A stretch of DNA of 35,541 nucleotides from a virus: positions 1 through 35,541 of IMG/VR virus record IMGVR_UViG_3300005563_000066. One strand, given 5' to 3'. A program made the translations under genes and the position numbers. The notes beneath the pieces were generated by a model that saw only the letters and a program-made list of their open reading frames with translations, searched no databases and was not told the DNA's origin. Shown here in pieces: positions 1 to 7,156 of this stretch; the first letter of the stretch is position 1, and each line of letters opens with the position of its first letter.

Positions 1-903
1 CTCGGGCCCGAGTACAGCGACGACTTCTTCCGCGGGTGCAGGGAGACGGGCGTGTCGGACGCCGAGGCGGCGTTCTGGTGGTCTGCGATCAAGGCGCACG
101 GCATCTACTCGTTCAACAAGTCGCACTGCGTCACGTACGGCATAGTCGGCTACTGGATGCTGTGGCTCAAGGCCAACCACCCGGAGCGGTACTACGAGGC
201 GTTCCTACACGTCGAGGGCTCGGACAGCAGCCCCAACCCGATACTGATGAAGCGGCTTGTGCGGGAGTACACCGACGGCATGGGCGGAGAGGTCCGCATC
301 ATCGACCCGGTGCACTCAAAGCGGTCGTTCGACAGCCCGCGGCCCGGCCTAATCGTCGGCGGGTGGGAGAACCTGCGCGGCGTGGCGGGCAAGACGGCGG
401 ACGCCATCCTCGCGCGGGGGCCGTTCGCCGACTGGGCGGACCTGAGGGCGAAGCTCGCCGACGACAGGCTGTACTACCGCTTGCACGAGGCCGGCCTGAC
501 GGGCGAGCGCGACCCGGACGTGCAGGCGCAGATCGCGCTCGCCAACTGGGTGCCGGTCACTACGACCGGCCCGCGCGAGGAGGGCGCACGCAAGTACTAC
601 GGGTTCGCACGGCCAGGCACCCTGCCCATCGGCAGGTCGGTGGACGGGGACGTCGCGGTCGGCGGGTACCTGACCGCCAAGTGGAAGCGCGGCCGCACGG
701 GCACGTTCCGCGGCGAGCAGATCATATGGATACTTGAGGACGAGTGCGGCATAACGCTGACGCGCGTCAGCCGTAAGATGCACTCGACGGTCGGGCAGCG
801 CCTCAAGGCGTGCTCGATGGGCGACTTCCTGTGCTGCTCGGGCTGGTGGAACGGGTCCGAGCTGTACGTCAAGGAGTTCGTCGTAATATCACACAGGGAG
901 TAG
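1..903 (+). CDS. dnaE: DNA polymerase III alpha subunit (DnaE-type), C-terminal part, 5' truncated by window
   Basis: The reading frame is open from base 1, so the gene starts outside the window and only the last 300 residues are visible. The segment around residues 37-60 contains SFNKSHCVTYGIVGYW, the family signature of the DnaE fingers region (compare FNKSHAVAY). Around residues 118-145 a helix-hairpin-helix-like stretch reads WENLRGVAGKTADAIL, as in the DnaE region that binds duplex DNA. The final ~100 residues are beta-rich, consistent with the C-terminal OB domain. The catalytic aspartates of the palm lie upstream and cannot be checked. It should be the replicative polymerase of the phage. 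A Cas4-like nuclease gene starts 4 nt after its stop. Family assignment is strong; whether it is full length cannot be told. Confidence 0.88.
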   Translation, partial: LGPEYSDDFFRGCRETGVSDAEAAFWWSAIKAHGIYSFNKSHCVTYGIVGYWMLWLKANHPERYYEAFLHVEGSDSSPNPILMKRLVREYTDGMGGEVRIIDPVHSKRSFDSPRPGLIVGGWENLRGVAGKTADAILARGPFADWADLRAKLADDRLYYRLHEAGLTGERDPDVQAQIALANWVPVTTTGPREEGARKYYGFARPGTLPIGRSVDGDVAVGGYLTAKWKRGRTGTFRGEQIIWILEDECGITLTRVSRKMHSTVGQRLKACSMGDFLCCSGWWNGSELYVKEFVVISHRE

Positions 904-907
904 TCAC

Positions 908-2224
908 ATGCCGGAGTTGAACATAAAGCGCAGGCTCGACGAGCTCGAGTACATACGCGTCACGTCGTGGCGAACGTTCGAGGAGTGCCCGCACGAGTGG
1001 GCAGCGATATACCTGGCCGACAACAAGTCGGAGGACACGGAGGCGTCGCGCATAGGCACGGCCGTCCACAAGATCATGGAGAACTTCCAGCTCAAGGTGT
1101 TCAGGCCGCCGCACATGCTGGAGGAGCAGCGCGCCTACCTTGAGCAGGCCGACGCGGCTGGCGACGGGGCGGAGAACCCCGAGGACCTGGCCGCGTGGAA
1201 GGTCGTGCCCGCGGGCGAGGTCGACGGGGTGTACCAGTACATGGACACGTACGACGAGCTGGCCGAGAAGGGCTACATGCTGATGGCGCTGGAGGAGGAG
1301 GTGGACTTCTGGGTGCCCGGCGTGCCGGTCAAGATACGCGGCCACCTCGACGCCCGCTGGCTGACACCAACGGCGGCCATCATGATCGACGACCACAAAA
1401 CGAACCGTTCGTACGACGGCGCATCGTGGTGGAGGGAGCAGCTGCAGCAGATGCTTTACGCATACGCGACCAGGCAGCGGTTCCCCGGCAAGCGCATAGT
1501 CATGCGCATCGGGTACCCGAACCTAGGGCGGCACGTGGAGTGGGAGACGGACCCCGAGGACGACGAGCGGCTGGTCCACAGGATACAGAAGCTCTGGGCC
1601 GACATGCAGAGGCACGAGGCCGAGGGCGTGTGGCCCAAGACGGTCCACGACAAGTGCGTGTGGTGCCCGGTCAGGAAGCACTGTGTCGAGTACGAGCGGG
1701 CTATATGGGACTTCAAGCAGTCGTCCGAGAGGCGGCTGTTCCCGCTGCCGCCGACGCAGCAGCTGTCCATGCTCCGCACGATCAAGAAGCTCGTCGACGC
1801 GAAGGAGGAGGAGCTGGAGGAGCAGGTGCGCGCCGAGGTGGCGGCGGCCGGCGGGTCCAAGCTGATCGACGGCGAGGTGTGGTACCTGGAGACGGGCGAG
1901 CGGCGCGCCATACCGGCGGAGACCGCGTTCCGCATCATCTCGGCGCAGGTGGCCGCCGAGCCGTCGCTCGGGCCCGTGGTCATATCGCGCATGGACGATG
2001 TGTTCACGGCCAAGGTCGGCGGCATAGACAAGCTGATCCGCGACACAGGCGGGTTCGGCGAGCTGAAGAAGTACATAGTCAAGAAGCCCAACGCTAACGC
2101 GACGCTCAAGTCGCGCCCGTCGGGCAAGATCAACAAACAGCTGCTGGAGGGGCCGGCCTACCCGGGCTACCCCGACACGCACTTAAACGCACCGGAGGGG
2201 CAAACAGATGGCGATCCGTTCTAA
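908..2224 (+). CDS. Cas4/AddB-like PD-(D/E)XK exonuclease with Fe-S cysteines
   Basis: A 438-residue RecB-family nuclease. Visible motifs in order are His54 in GTAVHKIMENF, Asp148 in GHLDARW, the core DxK as Asp162-x-Lys164 in IDDHKTNR, and the QxxxY-like QLQQMLYAY near 178-186. One cysteine near the N-terminus (Cys27 in EECPHEW) and three near the end of the nuclease domain (Cys250, Cys253, Cys259) match the arrangement that holds a 4Fe-4S cluster in Cas4 and AddB. By family, the role is exonucleolytic DNA end processing for recombination or replication. Residues 270-438 form an extra alpha-rich tail with no recognised domain. The ATG at 908 follows a GGGAG site. The next gene starts inside its last 17 nt, so translation is probably coupled. 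Isoleucine codons are about half ATA, unusual for such GC-rich DNA. Confidence 0.85.
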   Translation: MPELNIKRRLDELEYIRVTSWRTFEECPHEWAAIYLADNKSEDTEASRIGTAVHKIMENFQLKVFRPPHMLEEQRAYLEQADAAGDGAENPEDLAAWKVVPAGEVDGVYQYMDTYDELAEKGYMLMALEEEVDFWVPGVPVKIRGHLDARWLTPTAAIMIDDHKTNRSYDGASWWREQLQQMLYAYATRQRFPGKRIVMRIGYPNLGRHVEWETDPEDDERLVHRIQKLWADMQRHEAEGVWPKTVHDKCVWCPVRKHCVEYERAIWDFKQSSERRLFPLPPTQQLSMLRTIKKLVDAKEEELEEQVRAEVAAAGGSKLIDGEVWYLETGERRAIPAETAFRIISAQVAAEPSLGPVVISRMDDVFTAKVGGIDKLIRDTGGFGELKKYIVKKPNANATLKSRPSGKINKQLLEGPAYPGYPDTHLNAPEGQTDGDPF

Positions 2225-2957
2225 GGTGGAGGCGTTCGTCTCCGAGAGGATGACAGAGGGGTGCATTCCGTGCACCCACGACGGCATGGTCAGGGACCTG
2301 CTGCGGCTAGTCGACGAGGCAGCCGAGCCGGGCGCGGTCGAGGCCGTGCAGCAAGAGCTGCCGGGCTGGGTGGAGCGGCAACAGTTCAAGGGCGACCACA
2401 CGCCCGACAGGTCTGCGCTCGGCATGGTCGAGGAGGTAGGGGAGGCGTGCGCCGCGCTGCTCGCTGAGACGAGGTTCGTGCAGAAGTACGACAGCCGCGC
2501 GACTGTCCTGCTCGCGATCGCCGGCTACCTCGGTGTACTGGCGCGTGTCGAGCTCAAGGGCCAGCAGGGCATACGGTACGAACAGGGCGAGGGCGTCAAA
2601 GCCGAGATAGACGCGACGTGCTCGCTCAGCCAGTTGGTCCACATATTCGTGGCGGGCTACGGCGACAGCAGCCGCCGCGCCATCGAGGACATATGGCGCG
2701 GCACCGGCCTGCACGAGGGGCCGGCGTTCCCGCGCCCAGAGGGCGACGTGGCGACCGAGCTGGCGGACGTCCTGACGTTCGCGGCCGAGCTGGCCAACAC
2801 ACGGGGCATCCCGCTCGGGGCCGCTCTCCTGTCCAGGTGGGCCCGCGTGCGGCAGCGCGACTGGGCGCGCGACCCGCGGCACGGCGGCGAGGAGCCGCCG
2901 TCGGACGAGCTGCTGCTCGGCGGCCTGCTCGGGGAGGGCGACAGCTATGCCGGCTAG
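2208..2957 (+). CDS. MazG-like nucleotide pyrophosphohydrolase
   Basis: A 249-residue protein with the all-alpha NTP pyrophosphatase signature: an ExxxE-type metal site at LGMVEEVGEACAA (Glu75/76/79) and the partner ExxD at ELADVL (Glu184, Asp187). The two halves are separated by about 105 residues, longer than in a minimal MazG, so the middle holds an insertion. By family it hydrolyses (d)NTPs to monophosphates and pyrophosphate. In a phage nucleotide operon this usually means removing an unwanted dNTP so that another base is incorporated. The ATG at 2208 follows a strong GGAGGGG; the gene overlaps both neighbours by 11-17 nt. It is the first of three related enzymes here. The substrate cannot be read from sequence. 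Confidence 0.75.
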   Translation: MAIRSKVEAFVSERMTEGCIPCTHDGMVRDLLRLVDEAAEPGAVEAVQQELPGWVERQQFKGDHTPDRSALGMVEEVGEACAALLAETRFVQKYDSRATVLLAIAGYLGVLARVELKGQQGIRYEQGEGVKAEIDATCSLSQLVHIFVAGYGDSSRRAIEDIWRGTGLHEGPAFPRPEGDVATELADVLTFAAELANTRGIPLGAALLSRWARVRQRDWARDPRHGGEEPPSDELLLGGLLGEGDSYAG

Positions 2958-3909
2958 GCACCCATCGCAGATGGTCATAAACCCGCAGCAGCTTGGCTGG
3001 CACGCGTTCATAGCGTTCATAGCCGAGCGGCAGCGCATATGGCGCGTCAAGTCGTCGGGCGCACAGCCGCCGTGGACCGACGACCCTGTGCTGGCGGGCG
3101 GCAAGTTCGGCAACGTGTTCCGGCGGCTGGACCGCGGCACGGTGTGGGAGCTGGCGCAGATAGACGCGCACGGCGGCCCGCACACACCCAACACCAGCCT
3201 GCAACAGAGGCAGCTCGAGCTTGTGCTGACGTACCGGCACAACCTTATACCGCGCACGACCGAGACGCTGATGAGCGGGCTCGGGCCGGTCGCGTTGGTG
3301 CGGGACGACCGCCCGCTCATGTCGGACGTCATCAAGATATGGCCGCTGCTCCCGTGCGACCAGCAGCACGCGACGCACGAGACGTGGGCCGAGTACTGCT
3401 ACGCGCACTACCAGGACGTACGGCGTTGCGCGCTCACGCTTTGGAGGCTGTTGCACGGCGAGACAGACATACAGAAGGACGGGCACTTCGCGCCAAAACA
3501 GCCGTCCGCACACTGGCTGCACGGTTGGCTGCAGGCGTCCATGCCGCGGCTAGGGTCGTTCAAGGCGTACGAGGTGCTCACGTCCATGACGTACCTGACG
3601 TGGACCTGCATTAGCGAGAATGACTTCCCGCACGTCGGGCACGGCGCCATGCCGGCCCTGCGGTCCCTGACCGGCGACGACGAGACGCCGGACGACCAGA
3701 TGTGGCTGTACCTGCCGTACATGGCGGAGCAGCTCACGCGGCTCATGCCGACTACAAGCGGATGGGAGTGGCCACCGGACATGTCGCACCGCTTCACCTG
3801 CCGGTCGGTGGAGGACGCACTGTGCGAGTACCGCAAGTACTGCGCGGTCAAGGCCGGCACACGGGACAACCGCCCGTACCCCGACAATCTAAGGAGGTGG
3901 GAGCAATGA
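2947..3909 (+). CDS. DNA base hypermodification protein, alpha-glutamyl/putrescinyl thymine pyrophosphorylase / HMU-DNA-kinase helical family
   Basis: A 320-residue helical protein. The N-terminal part carries PPWTDDPVL (41-49) and KFGNVFRRLDR (53-63), the pattern of the helical glycosylase-fold proteins that modify 5-hydroxymethyl pyrimidines in phage DNA. A second family block, LGSFKAYEV (202-210) with a Gly-x-Gly-Ala at 231-234, and a C-terminal VEDALCEYRKY (288-298) also fit. By family, these proteins displace an activated 5-hydroxymethyl group on DNA with an amine or amino acid, or form the helical part of the kinase that activates it; I cannot tell which from sequence. No separate P-loop kinase is visible in the window. 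The gene shares ATGA with the next gene and lies three genes upstream of a dCMP deaminase and a thymidylate-synthase-like enzyme, which could supply the hydroxymethyl base. Confidence 0.75.
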   Translation: MPARHPSQMVINPQQLGWHAFIAFIAERQRIWRVKSSGAQPPWTDDPVLAGGKFGNVFRRLDRGTVWELAQIDAHGGPHTPNTSLQQRQLELVLTYRHNLIPRTTETLMSGLGPVALVRDDRPLMSDVIKIWPLLPCDQQHATHETWAEYCYAHYQDVRRCALTLWRLLHGETDIQKDGHFAPKQPSAHWLHGWLQASMPRLGSFKAYEVLTSMTYLTWTCISENDFPHVGHGAMPALRSLTGDDETPDDQMWLYLPYMAEQLTRLMPTTSGWEWPPDMSHRFTCRSVEDALCEYRKYCAVKAGTRDNRPYPDNLRRWEQ

Positions 3910-4532
3910 CGACATGCACAAAGCCGCCGAGCGGCTGGACGTGCTCGCGCGAGGAGGGCCACGAAGGCCCATGTGCCGCAAGCCCTGTGGACGAGCAGCG
4001 CGCGCCCGACATGCAGGCCATGGTCCGCGACTTCATGGAGGCGTGCGACCAGGTGATAGGGCCGCAGCCCGGCCTGCGGGACCAGCTGCTGCGCATACGG
4101 CTGATACTGGAGGAGCCCACGGAGACGGCCAAGGCCATCTACGGCAACGACCTGCTGGAGGCGATCGACGGGCTCTGCGACTCGCTGTATGTTATACTCG
4201 GCACGGCCGTGGCGTTCGGCGTGGACATATACCCGTTCTTCGCCGAGGTGCACAGGTCCAACATGGCCAAACGGCACCCGGACACCGGGAAGGTGCTCAA
4301 GGACCTGTTCGGCAAGGTCATCAAGCCGGCTGGCTGGACGCCGCCAGACATAGAGGGCGTGTTCCGCGACCTGTACGGCGACCCAGCGGGCTTCCTGCCC
4401 GAGCGGCAGTCGCACGACGACAAGTGGCACGAGGTGTTCCGCATGGCTGAGCACAACGGCTGGGGGCCCGACACGATCATGGGCTGGATGGAGGAGCGCT
4501 CCTCCAAGGGGAGGGACAAGACGTATGGCTGA
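3906..4532 (+). CDS. MazG/PRA-PH-like nucleotide pyrophosphohydrolase with N-terminal Zn-knuckle-like motif
   Basis: A 208-residue protein beginning at the ATG that follows a perfect AAGGAGG at 3891-3897. Residues 4-23 form Cys4, Cys13, His19, Cys23 in a PPSGWTC...GHEGPC pattern, probably a small zinc knuckle. The pyrophosphohydrolase domain covers about 57-150: LILEEPTETAKA (Glu69, Glu70, Glu73) and IDGLCDSLYV (Asp88, Asp92) are the two metal-binding helices, followed by the family's EVHRSNMAKR and PAGWTPPDI. The last ~55 residues are extra. The expected role is (d)NTP hydrolysis to the monophosphate. It shares ATGA with the hypermodification gene before it and overlaps the DUF5664 gene after it by 8 nt, so it belongs to the same functional block. 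Confidence 0.8.
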   Translation: MTTCTKPPSGWTCSREEGHEGPCAASPVDEQRAPDMQAMVRDFMEACDQVIGPQPGLRDQLLRIRLILEEPTETAKAIYGNDLLEAIDGLCDSLYVILGTAVAFGVDIYPFFAEVHRSNMAKRHPDTGKVLKDLFGKVIKPAGWTPPDIEGVFRDLYGDPAGFLPERQSHDDKWHEVFRMAEHNGWGPDTIMGWMEERSSKGRDKTYG

Positions 4533-4869
4533 CCTGCCGGGCGTAGGCCCAGACGCGCCGAGGAGGGCTGACGGCAAGGCGAGCGAGTCGCCGTACAGGT
4601 TCGACCTGCTGCAGCCACACGCGCTGGCCGCGGTGGCCGCCCTGGCCAAGCGCGGCCACGAGAAGTACGGCATACACTGGACGGAGTACCAGCCGAACGA
4701 CCACCTGAACCACGCGATGCAGCATATATTCGCGTACCTAGCCGGCGACAAGCAGGAGGGCACGCCGTCCGAGCACCTCGTGCACGCGGCCTGGCGGATA
4801 CTGTCGACGCTTGACTGCGTGCTCCTCCTGGAAGCAGAGGAGGAGGCGCGCCGTGTATCAAGGCGGTGA
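4525..4869 (+). CDS. DUF5664 / dATP-dGTP diphosphohydrolase N-terminal-like protein
   Basis: A 114-residue protein that resembles the phage DUF5664 family: YRFDLLQPHALAAVAALAKRGHEKYG near the N-terminus, then DHLNHAMQHIFAYLAGD and HAAWRILSTLD, with conserved histidines in the positions expected for this all-alpha domain. The family is described as the N-terminal domain of dATP/dGTP diphosphohydrolases and is distantly MazG-like. It is thus the third candidate nucleotide-clearing enzyme in a row. It is short, so it may act alone or in a complex with a neighbour. It starts 8 nt before the end of the previous gene, with an AGGGGAGGGA site upstream. Assignment is by pattern memory only. Confidence 0.68.
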   Translation: MADLPGVGPDAPRRADGKASESPYRFDLLQPHALAAVAALAKRGHEKYGIHWTEYQPNDHLNHAMQHIFAYLAGDKQEGTPSEHLVHAAWRILSTLDCVLLLEAEEEARRVSRR

Positions 4870-5239
4870 CCTGGTGCAGGTCACGGCCGGCAGGTGGGCG
4901 GGCTGCATCGGGTCCTTCGTCAAGATGTCGAAGGACTACCCGCTCACCTGCTTCGTGACGGTGCACAGGCTGGGGACGGTGGCGGCGCAGGTCGACTCCG
5001 TCCTGCCGATAACGATGGAGGACGCCGAGGAGGGCAGGCTGCCAGCCGAGTTCAGGGACGGGCAGGTGGCCCTCGTCGACGCCATGCTTGCTGACAAGCG
5101 CGCCGCTTTCGAGAGGCTGGCCGCGCAGATTGTAGAGCTGGAGGGCATAAGGGATGAGTGCGAAGCTGGAGGGGAGTTCGCGGAGCAGGACAGACTACGA
5201 CTTGGCGCGTCTCCGTACCGCGCTCCTGTGGGGGCTTGA
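4853..5239 (+). CDS. KOW-like small protein, function unknown
   Basis: The GTG at 4853 lies about 8 nt after an AGGAGG and gives a 128-residue protein. The N-terminus reads MYQGGDLVQVTAGRWAG, a KOW-type beta-barrel start as in NusG/L24-like RNA-contacting domains. The middle is beta-rich, and the C-terminal ~50 residues are predicted helical (a run ending DAMLADKRAAFERLAAQIVELE). No catalytic motif is visible. The gene overlaps the previous gene by 17 nt. Its last 86 nt overlap the dCMP deaminase start, so the C-terminus (from about residue 101) is read in two frames. It could be an RNA-binding or transcription-modulating protein, but that rests on the KOW resemblance alone. Confidence 0.6.
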   Translation: MYQGGDLVQVTAGRWAGCIGSFVKMSKDYPLTCFVTVHRLGTVAAQVDSVLPITMEDAEEGRLPAEFRDGQVALVDAMLADKRAAFERLAAQIVELEGIRDECEAGGEFAEQDRLRLGASPYRAPVGA

Positions 5240-5696
5240 GATGAGCCGCGACCCGGTGTGGAAGGTGGGCGCTGTGCTGGTGCACCCGGACCGCCGGCAG
5301 TGCAGCATGGGGTACAACGGGCTGGTCAAGGGCATGCCCGAGACGCCCGAGAACTGGGGCAAGCCGCGCAAGCTCATGCTCGTGCGGCACGCCGAGAGGA
5401 ACGCGATCAGCTGGGCGCCGTTCTACAAGCCGGGGTCCGAGCTGTTCGTGCCCCTGAGGCCGTGCGCCTACTGCCTCGGCGACGCCGTGAACAACGGCAT
5501 ATCGCGCGTGGCATGGTTCCGCGACCCTGCGAACGAGGCCAACCCGGACTACTACGGGCCGGAGTGGGACATGTTCGCGTCCATGGTCGAGACCGCCGAG
5601 TACGACCTGGACGACAAGACGACCGCCATCCTCGCCCTGTACGGGCTGGACGGCACGATGAAGTACCCAAAGGAGGCAGAGGGGTGTACAACCTAG
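5154..5696 (+). CDS. dCMP deaminase
   Basis: A 180-residue zinc deaminase. HAERNAI (His79, Glu81) and RPCAYC (Cys104, Cys107) are the zinc and proton-shuttle residues of the cytidine/deoxycytidylate deaminase fold. The segment WGLEMSRDPVWKVGAVLV is the typical first helix and strand. I chose ATG 5154 rather than the in-frame ATG at 5241 because the later start would remove that first helix. The cost is an 86-nt overlap with the KOW-like gene. The enzyme converts dCMP to dUMP and feeds thymidylate or hydroxymethyl-uridylate synthesis. It overlaps the thymidylate-synthase-like gene by 13 nt, which makes a functional link likely. The region between the two motifs is short, as in phage enzymes. 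Confidence 0.88.
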   Translation: MSAKLEGSSRSRTDYDLARLRTALLWGLEMSRDPVWKVGAVLVHPDRRQCSMGYNGLVKGMPETPENWGKPRKLMLVRHAERNAISWAPFYKPGSELFVPLRPCAYCLGDAVNNGISRVAWFRDPANEANPDYYGPEWDMFASMVETAEYDLDDKTTAILALYGLDGTMKYPKEAEGCTT

Positions 5697-6643
5697 CGTT
5701 CGACGGGATGGACGACGCGTACCACGGCCTGGTGTCGTTTGTGTCCGCCAAGGGCACGCGGTACCAGCCGCGCGACAGGATGTGCGTGGAGGTCAGGCCG
5801 GCCACGTTCGAGCTGGCGCAGCCCGAGTACGGCTTGTACTCTGGCCGCAGCCGGCGGCTCAACTACAGGTTCATGGCGGTGGAGACGCTGCTGTACCTGG
5901 CCGGCCTCGGCGGCGAGCCGCACGCGCGGCTGATACTCGATGCCAACCCGGCCATGGCGTTCGCGACCAACCCGGACACGGGGCACTTCGACGGCGCGTA
6001 CGGGCCGCAGCTGGTGCAGTCGCTGCCGGCGATACAGGACCTGCTGAGGAAAGACCCGCACACGCGGCAGGCGGTCGCGTCCATATGGTCGCCCGACGTG
6101 CCGACCAGGCTGGCCGGCAGCAAGGACGTGCCCTGCACGTGCCTGCTGCACTTCATGACCGAGCACGACAACGACGGCGAGCCTATGCTGTCGCTGCACG
6201 TGTACATGCGGTCCAACGACCTGAACTGGGGGACGCCGTACGACGTCGCCGCGTTCACGACCGTGCAGCTGGCCATGGCCGGCGGCCTCGGCCTGCGCGC
6301 CGGTAGGTACTACCATACGTGCGGCTCCCTGCACTACTACGAGGAGCACCCGGCGAATGACCAGGGCGAGAGGCCGCCGACGCTCGCGCCGACCTCGACG
6401 GAGAACTGGATACCCAACCTGCCGGCCGCAGCGTGGGAGGACGGCAGGAACATACGGGTCGTCATCCAGGACGCCGAGACGGCGTGCCAGCAGCTGCTTT
6501 CGCACCGCGGTAGCGGCAGGCTGTGGCGGGACTTCGTGCCGACGTTCGAGCCGTGCGCGGTGGTCGGCTGGCTGTTGCGCGTCATGCAGTTCCGTCACCC
6601 GAAGTCGGACGCCAAGTGGAGGGACGAGGAGGCGGGCGAATGA
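5684..6643 (+). CDS. Thymidylate-synthase-fold pyrimidine (hydroxy)methylase, Asp at the base-specificity position
   Basis: The GTG at 5684, after an AAGGAGG, gives 319 residues. The catalytic cysteine is Cys151 in KDVPCTC. The segment DPHTRQAVASIW (124-135) matches the phosphate-binding arginine loop, with one of the two usual arginines replaced by Gln129. MRSNDLNWGTPYDV (175-188) matches the RSxDxxxGxPFN motif, but the final Asn is Asp187. CGSLHYYEEH (213-222) supplies the sugar-binding His217 and Tyr219. In thymidylate synthase that Asn selects uracil; an Asp there is characteristic of dCMP hydroxymethylases such as T4 gp42. The enzyme is therefore predicted to act on dCMP, giving 5-hydroxymethyl-dCMP or 5-methyl-dCMP; ordinary dTMP synthesis is less likely. 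The C-terminal ~95 residues differ from E. coli ThyA. It follows dCMP deaminase directly. Confidence 0.8.
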   Translation: MYNLAFDGMDDAYHGLVSFVSAKGTRYQPRDRMCVEVRPATFELAQPEYGLYSGRSRRLNYRFMAVETLLYLAGLGGEPHARLILDANPAMAFATNPDTGHFDGAYGPQLVQSLPAIQDLLRKDPHTRQAVASIWSPDVPTRLAGSKDVPCTCLLHFMTEHDNDGEPMLSLHVYMRSNDLNWGTPYDVAAFTTVQLAMAGGLGLRAGRYYHTCGSLHYYEEHPANDQGERPPTLAPTSTENWIPNLPAAAWEDGRNIRVVIQDAETACQQLLSHRGSGRLWRDFVPTFEPCAVVGWLLRVMQFRHPKSDAKWRDEEAGE

Positions 6644-7128
6644 GGGAGGCCGAGCTGTACGCGCCGATGGTGCGCGGGGCCGCCGACGAGGGGTGGGTGC
6701 TGTTCCACCCGCAGGAGGGCGCCGCCAAGGCGCCCTTCGACCTATGCGGCGTCGTCACGGCGTACGTCACGTTCGGGGGCAGGGACGCGGCCATGCGGGC
6801 GGTCGGCGTGGCAGTGGCGTGTGAGGTCAAGCTGGTGGACAGGCAGCCACGGGAGGGCGAGTTCCCGTGGCGCCTGCTTGAGGCCCACCAGAGGACGTGG
6901 ATAGAGACATACGCCGGGGCAGGGAGCGTGTCCCTAGTCGCCCTCTGTGGGCCCGCACACGACATGGTCGTGTACGTCGTCGGGCCAGGCCCGGTCGTCG
7001 TCGGGTCGGCGCCGCTTGAGTGGCGGCGCCTGCCGGACCGCTTCACGGGCTGGGGCACCATACTTTCACTGTGGGCAGCCCGGGCCCCTAGTGAGGCCAA
7101 GGCCGGCGGTGCCGACAGCCCACAGTAG
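6640..7128 (+). CDS. RecU-like / PD-(D/E)XK Holliday-junction-type nuclease (putative)
   Basis: The start is the ATG at 6640, sharing ATGA with the previous stop; the protein is 162 residues. The pattern Asp34 (KAPFDLCGV), then Glu62-x-Lys64 in ACEVKL, then EFPWRLLEAHQRTW (74-87) and a hydrophobic strand SVSLVAL matches the RecU order: D, ExK, a helix with conserved HQ, then a beta strand. By family it would resolve branched recombination or replication intermediates before packaging. It closes the + operon and converges on the lysis genes. The similarity is short-motif based, so a different small PD-(D/E)XK nuclease is possible. Confidence 0.55.
   Translation: MREAELYAPMVRGAADEGWVLFHPQEGAAKAPFDLCGVVTAYVTFGGRDAAMRAVGVAVACEVKLVDRQPREGEFPWRLLEAHQRTWIETYAGAGSVSLVALCGPAHDMVVYVVGPGPVVVGSAPLEWRRLPDRFTGWGTILSLWAARAPSEAKAGGADSPQ
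7068..7126. terminator. Inverted repeat at the convergent end of the + operon
   Basis: The 9-bp arms ACTGTGGGC (7068-7076) and GCCCACAGT (7118-7126) flank a 41-nt GC-rich centre and end on the stop codon of the RecU-like gene, 31 bp from the end of the opposing endolysin gene. The position suits a bidirectional transcription end, but there is no T tract, so the call is weak. Confidence 0.3.
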
Positions 7129-7156
7129 GGGGTGGCTCGGCCGGCCGGGCCCGTGG

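Noticed and set aside
4525-4869. A MazZ-type enzyme of a 2-aminoadenine (Z) genome
   Set aside because: DUF5664/MazG resemblance alone is not enough; no PurZ- or DatZ-like gene is in the window, and the neighbouring genes point to pyrimidine modification.
5684-6643. Plain ThyA thymidylate synthase
   Set aside because: The Asn that selects dUMP is Asp187 and one phosphate-loop arginine is Gln129, so a standard dTMP synthase is less likely than a dCMP-acting relative.
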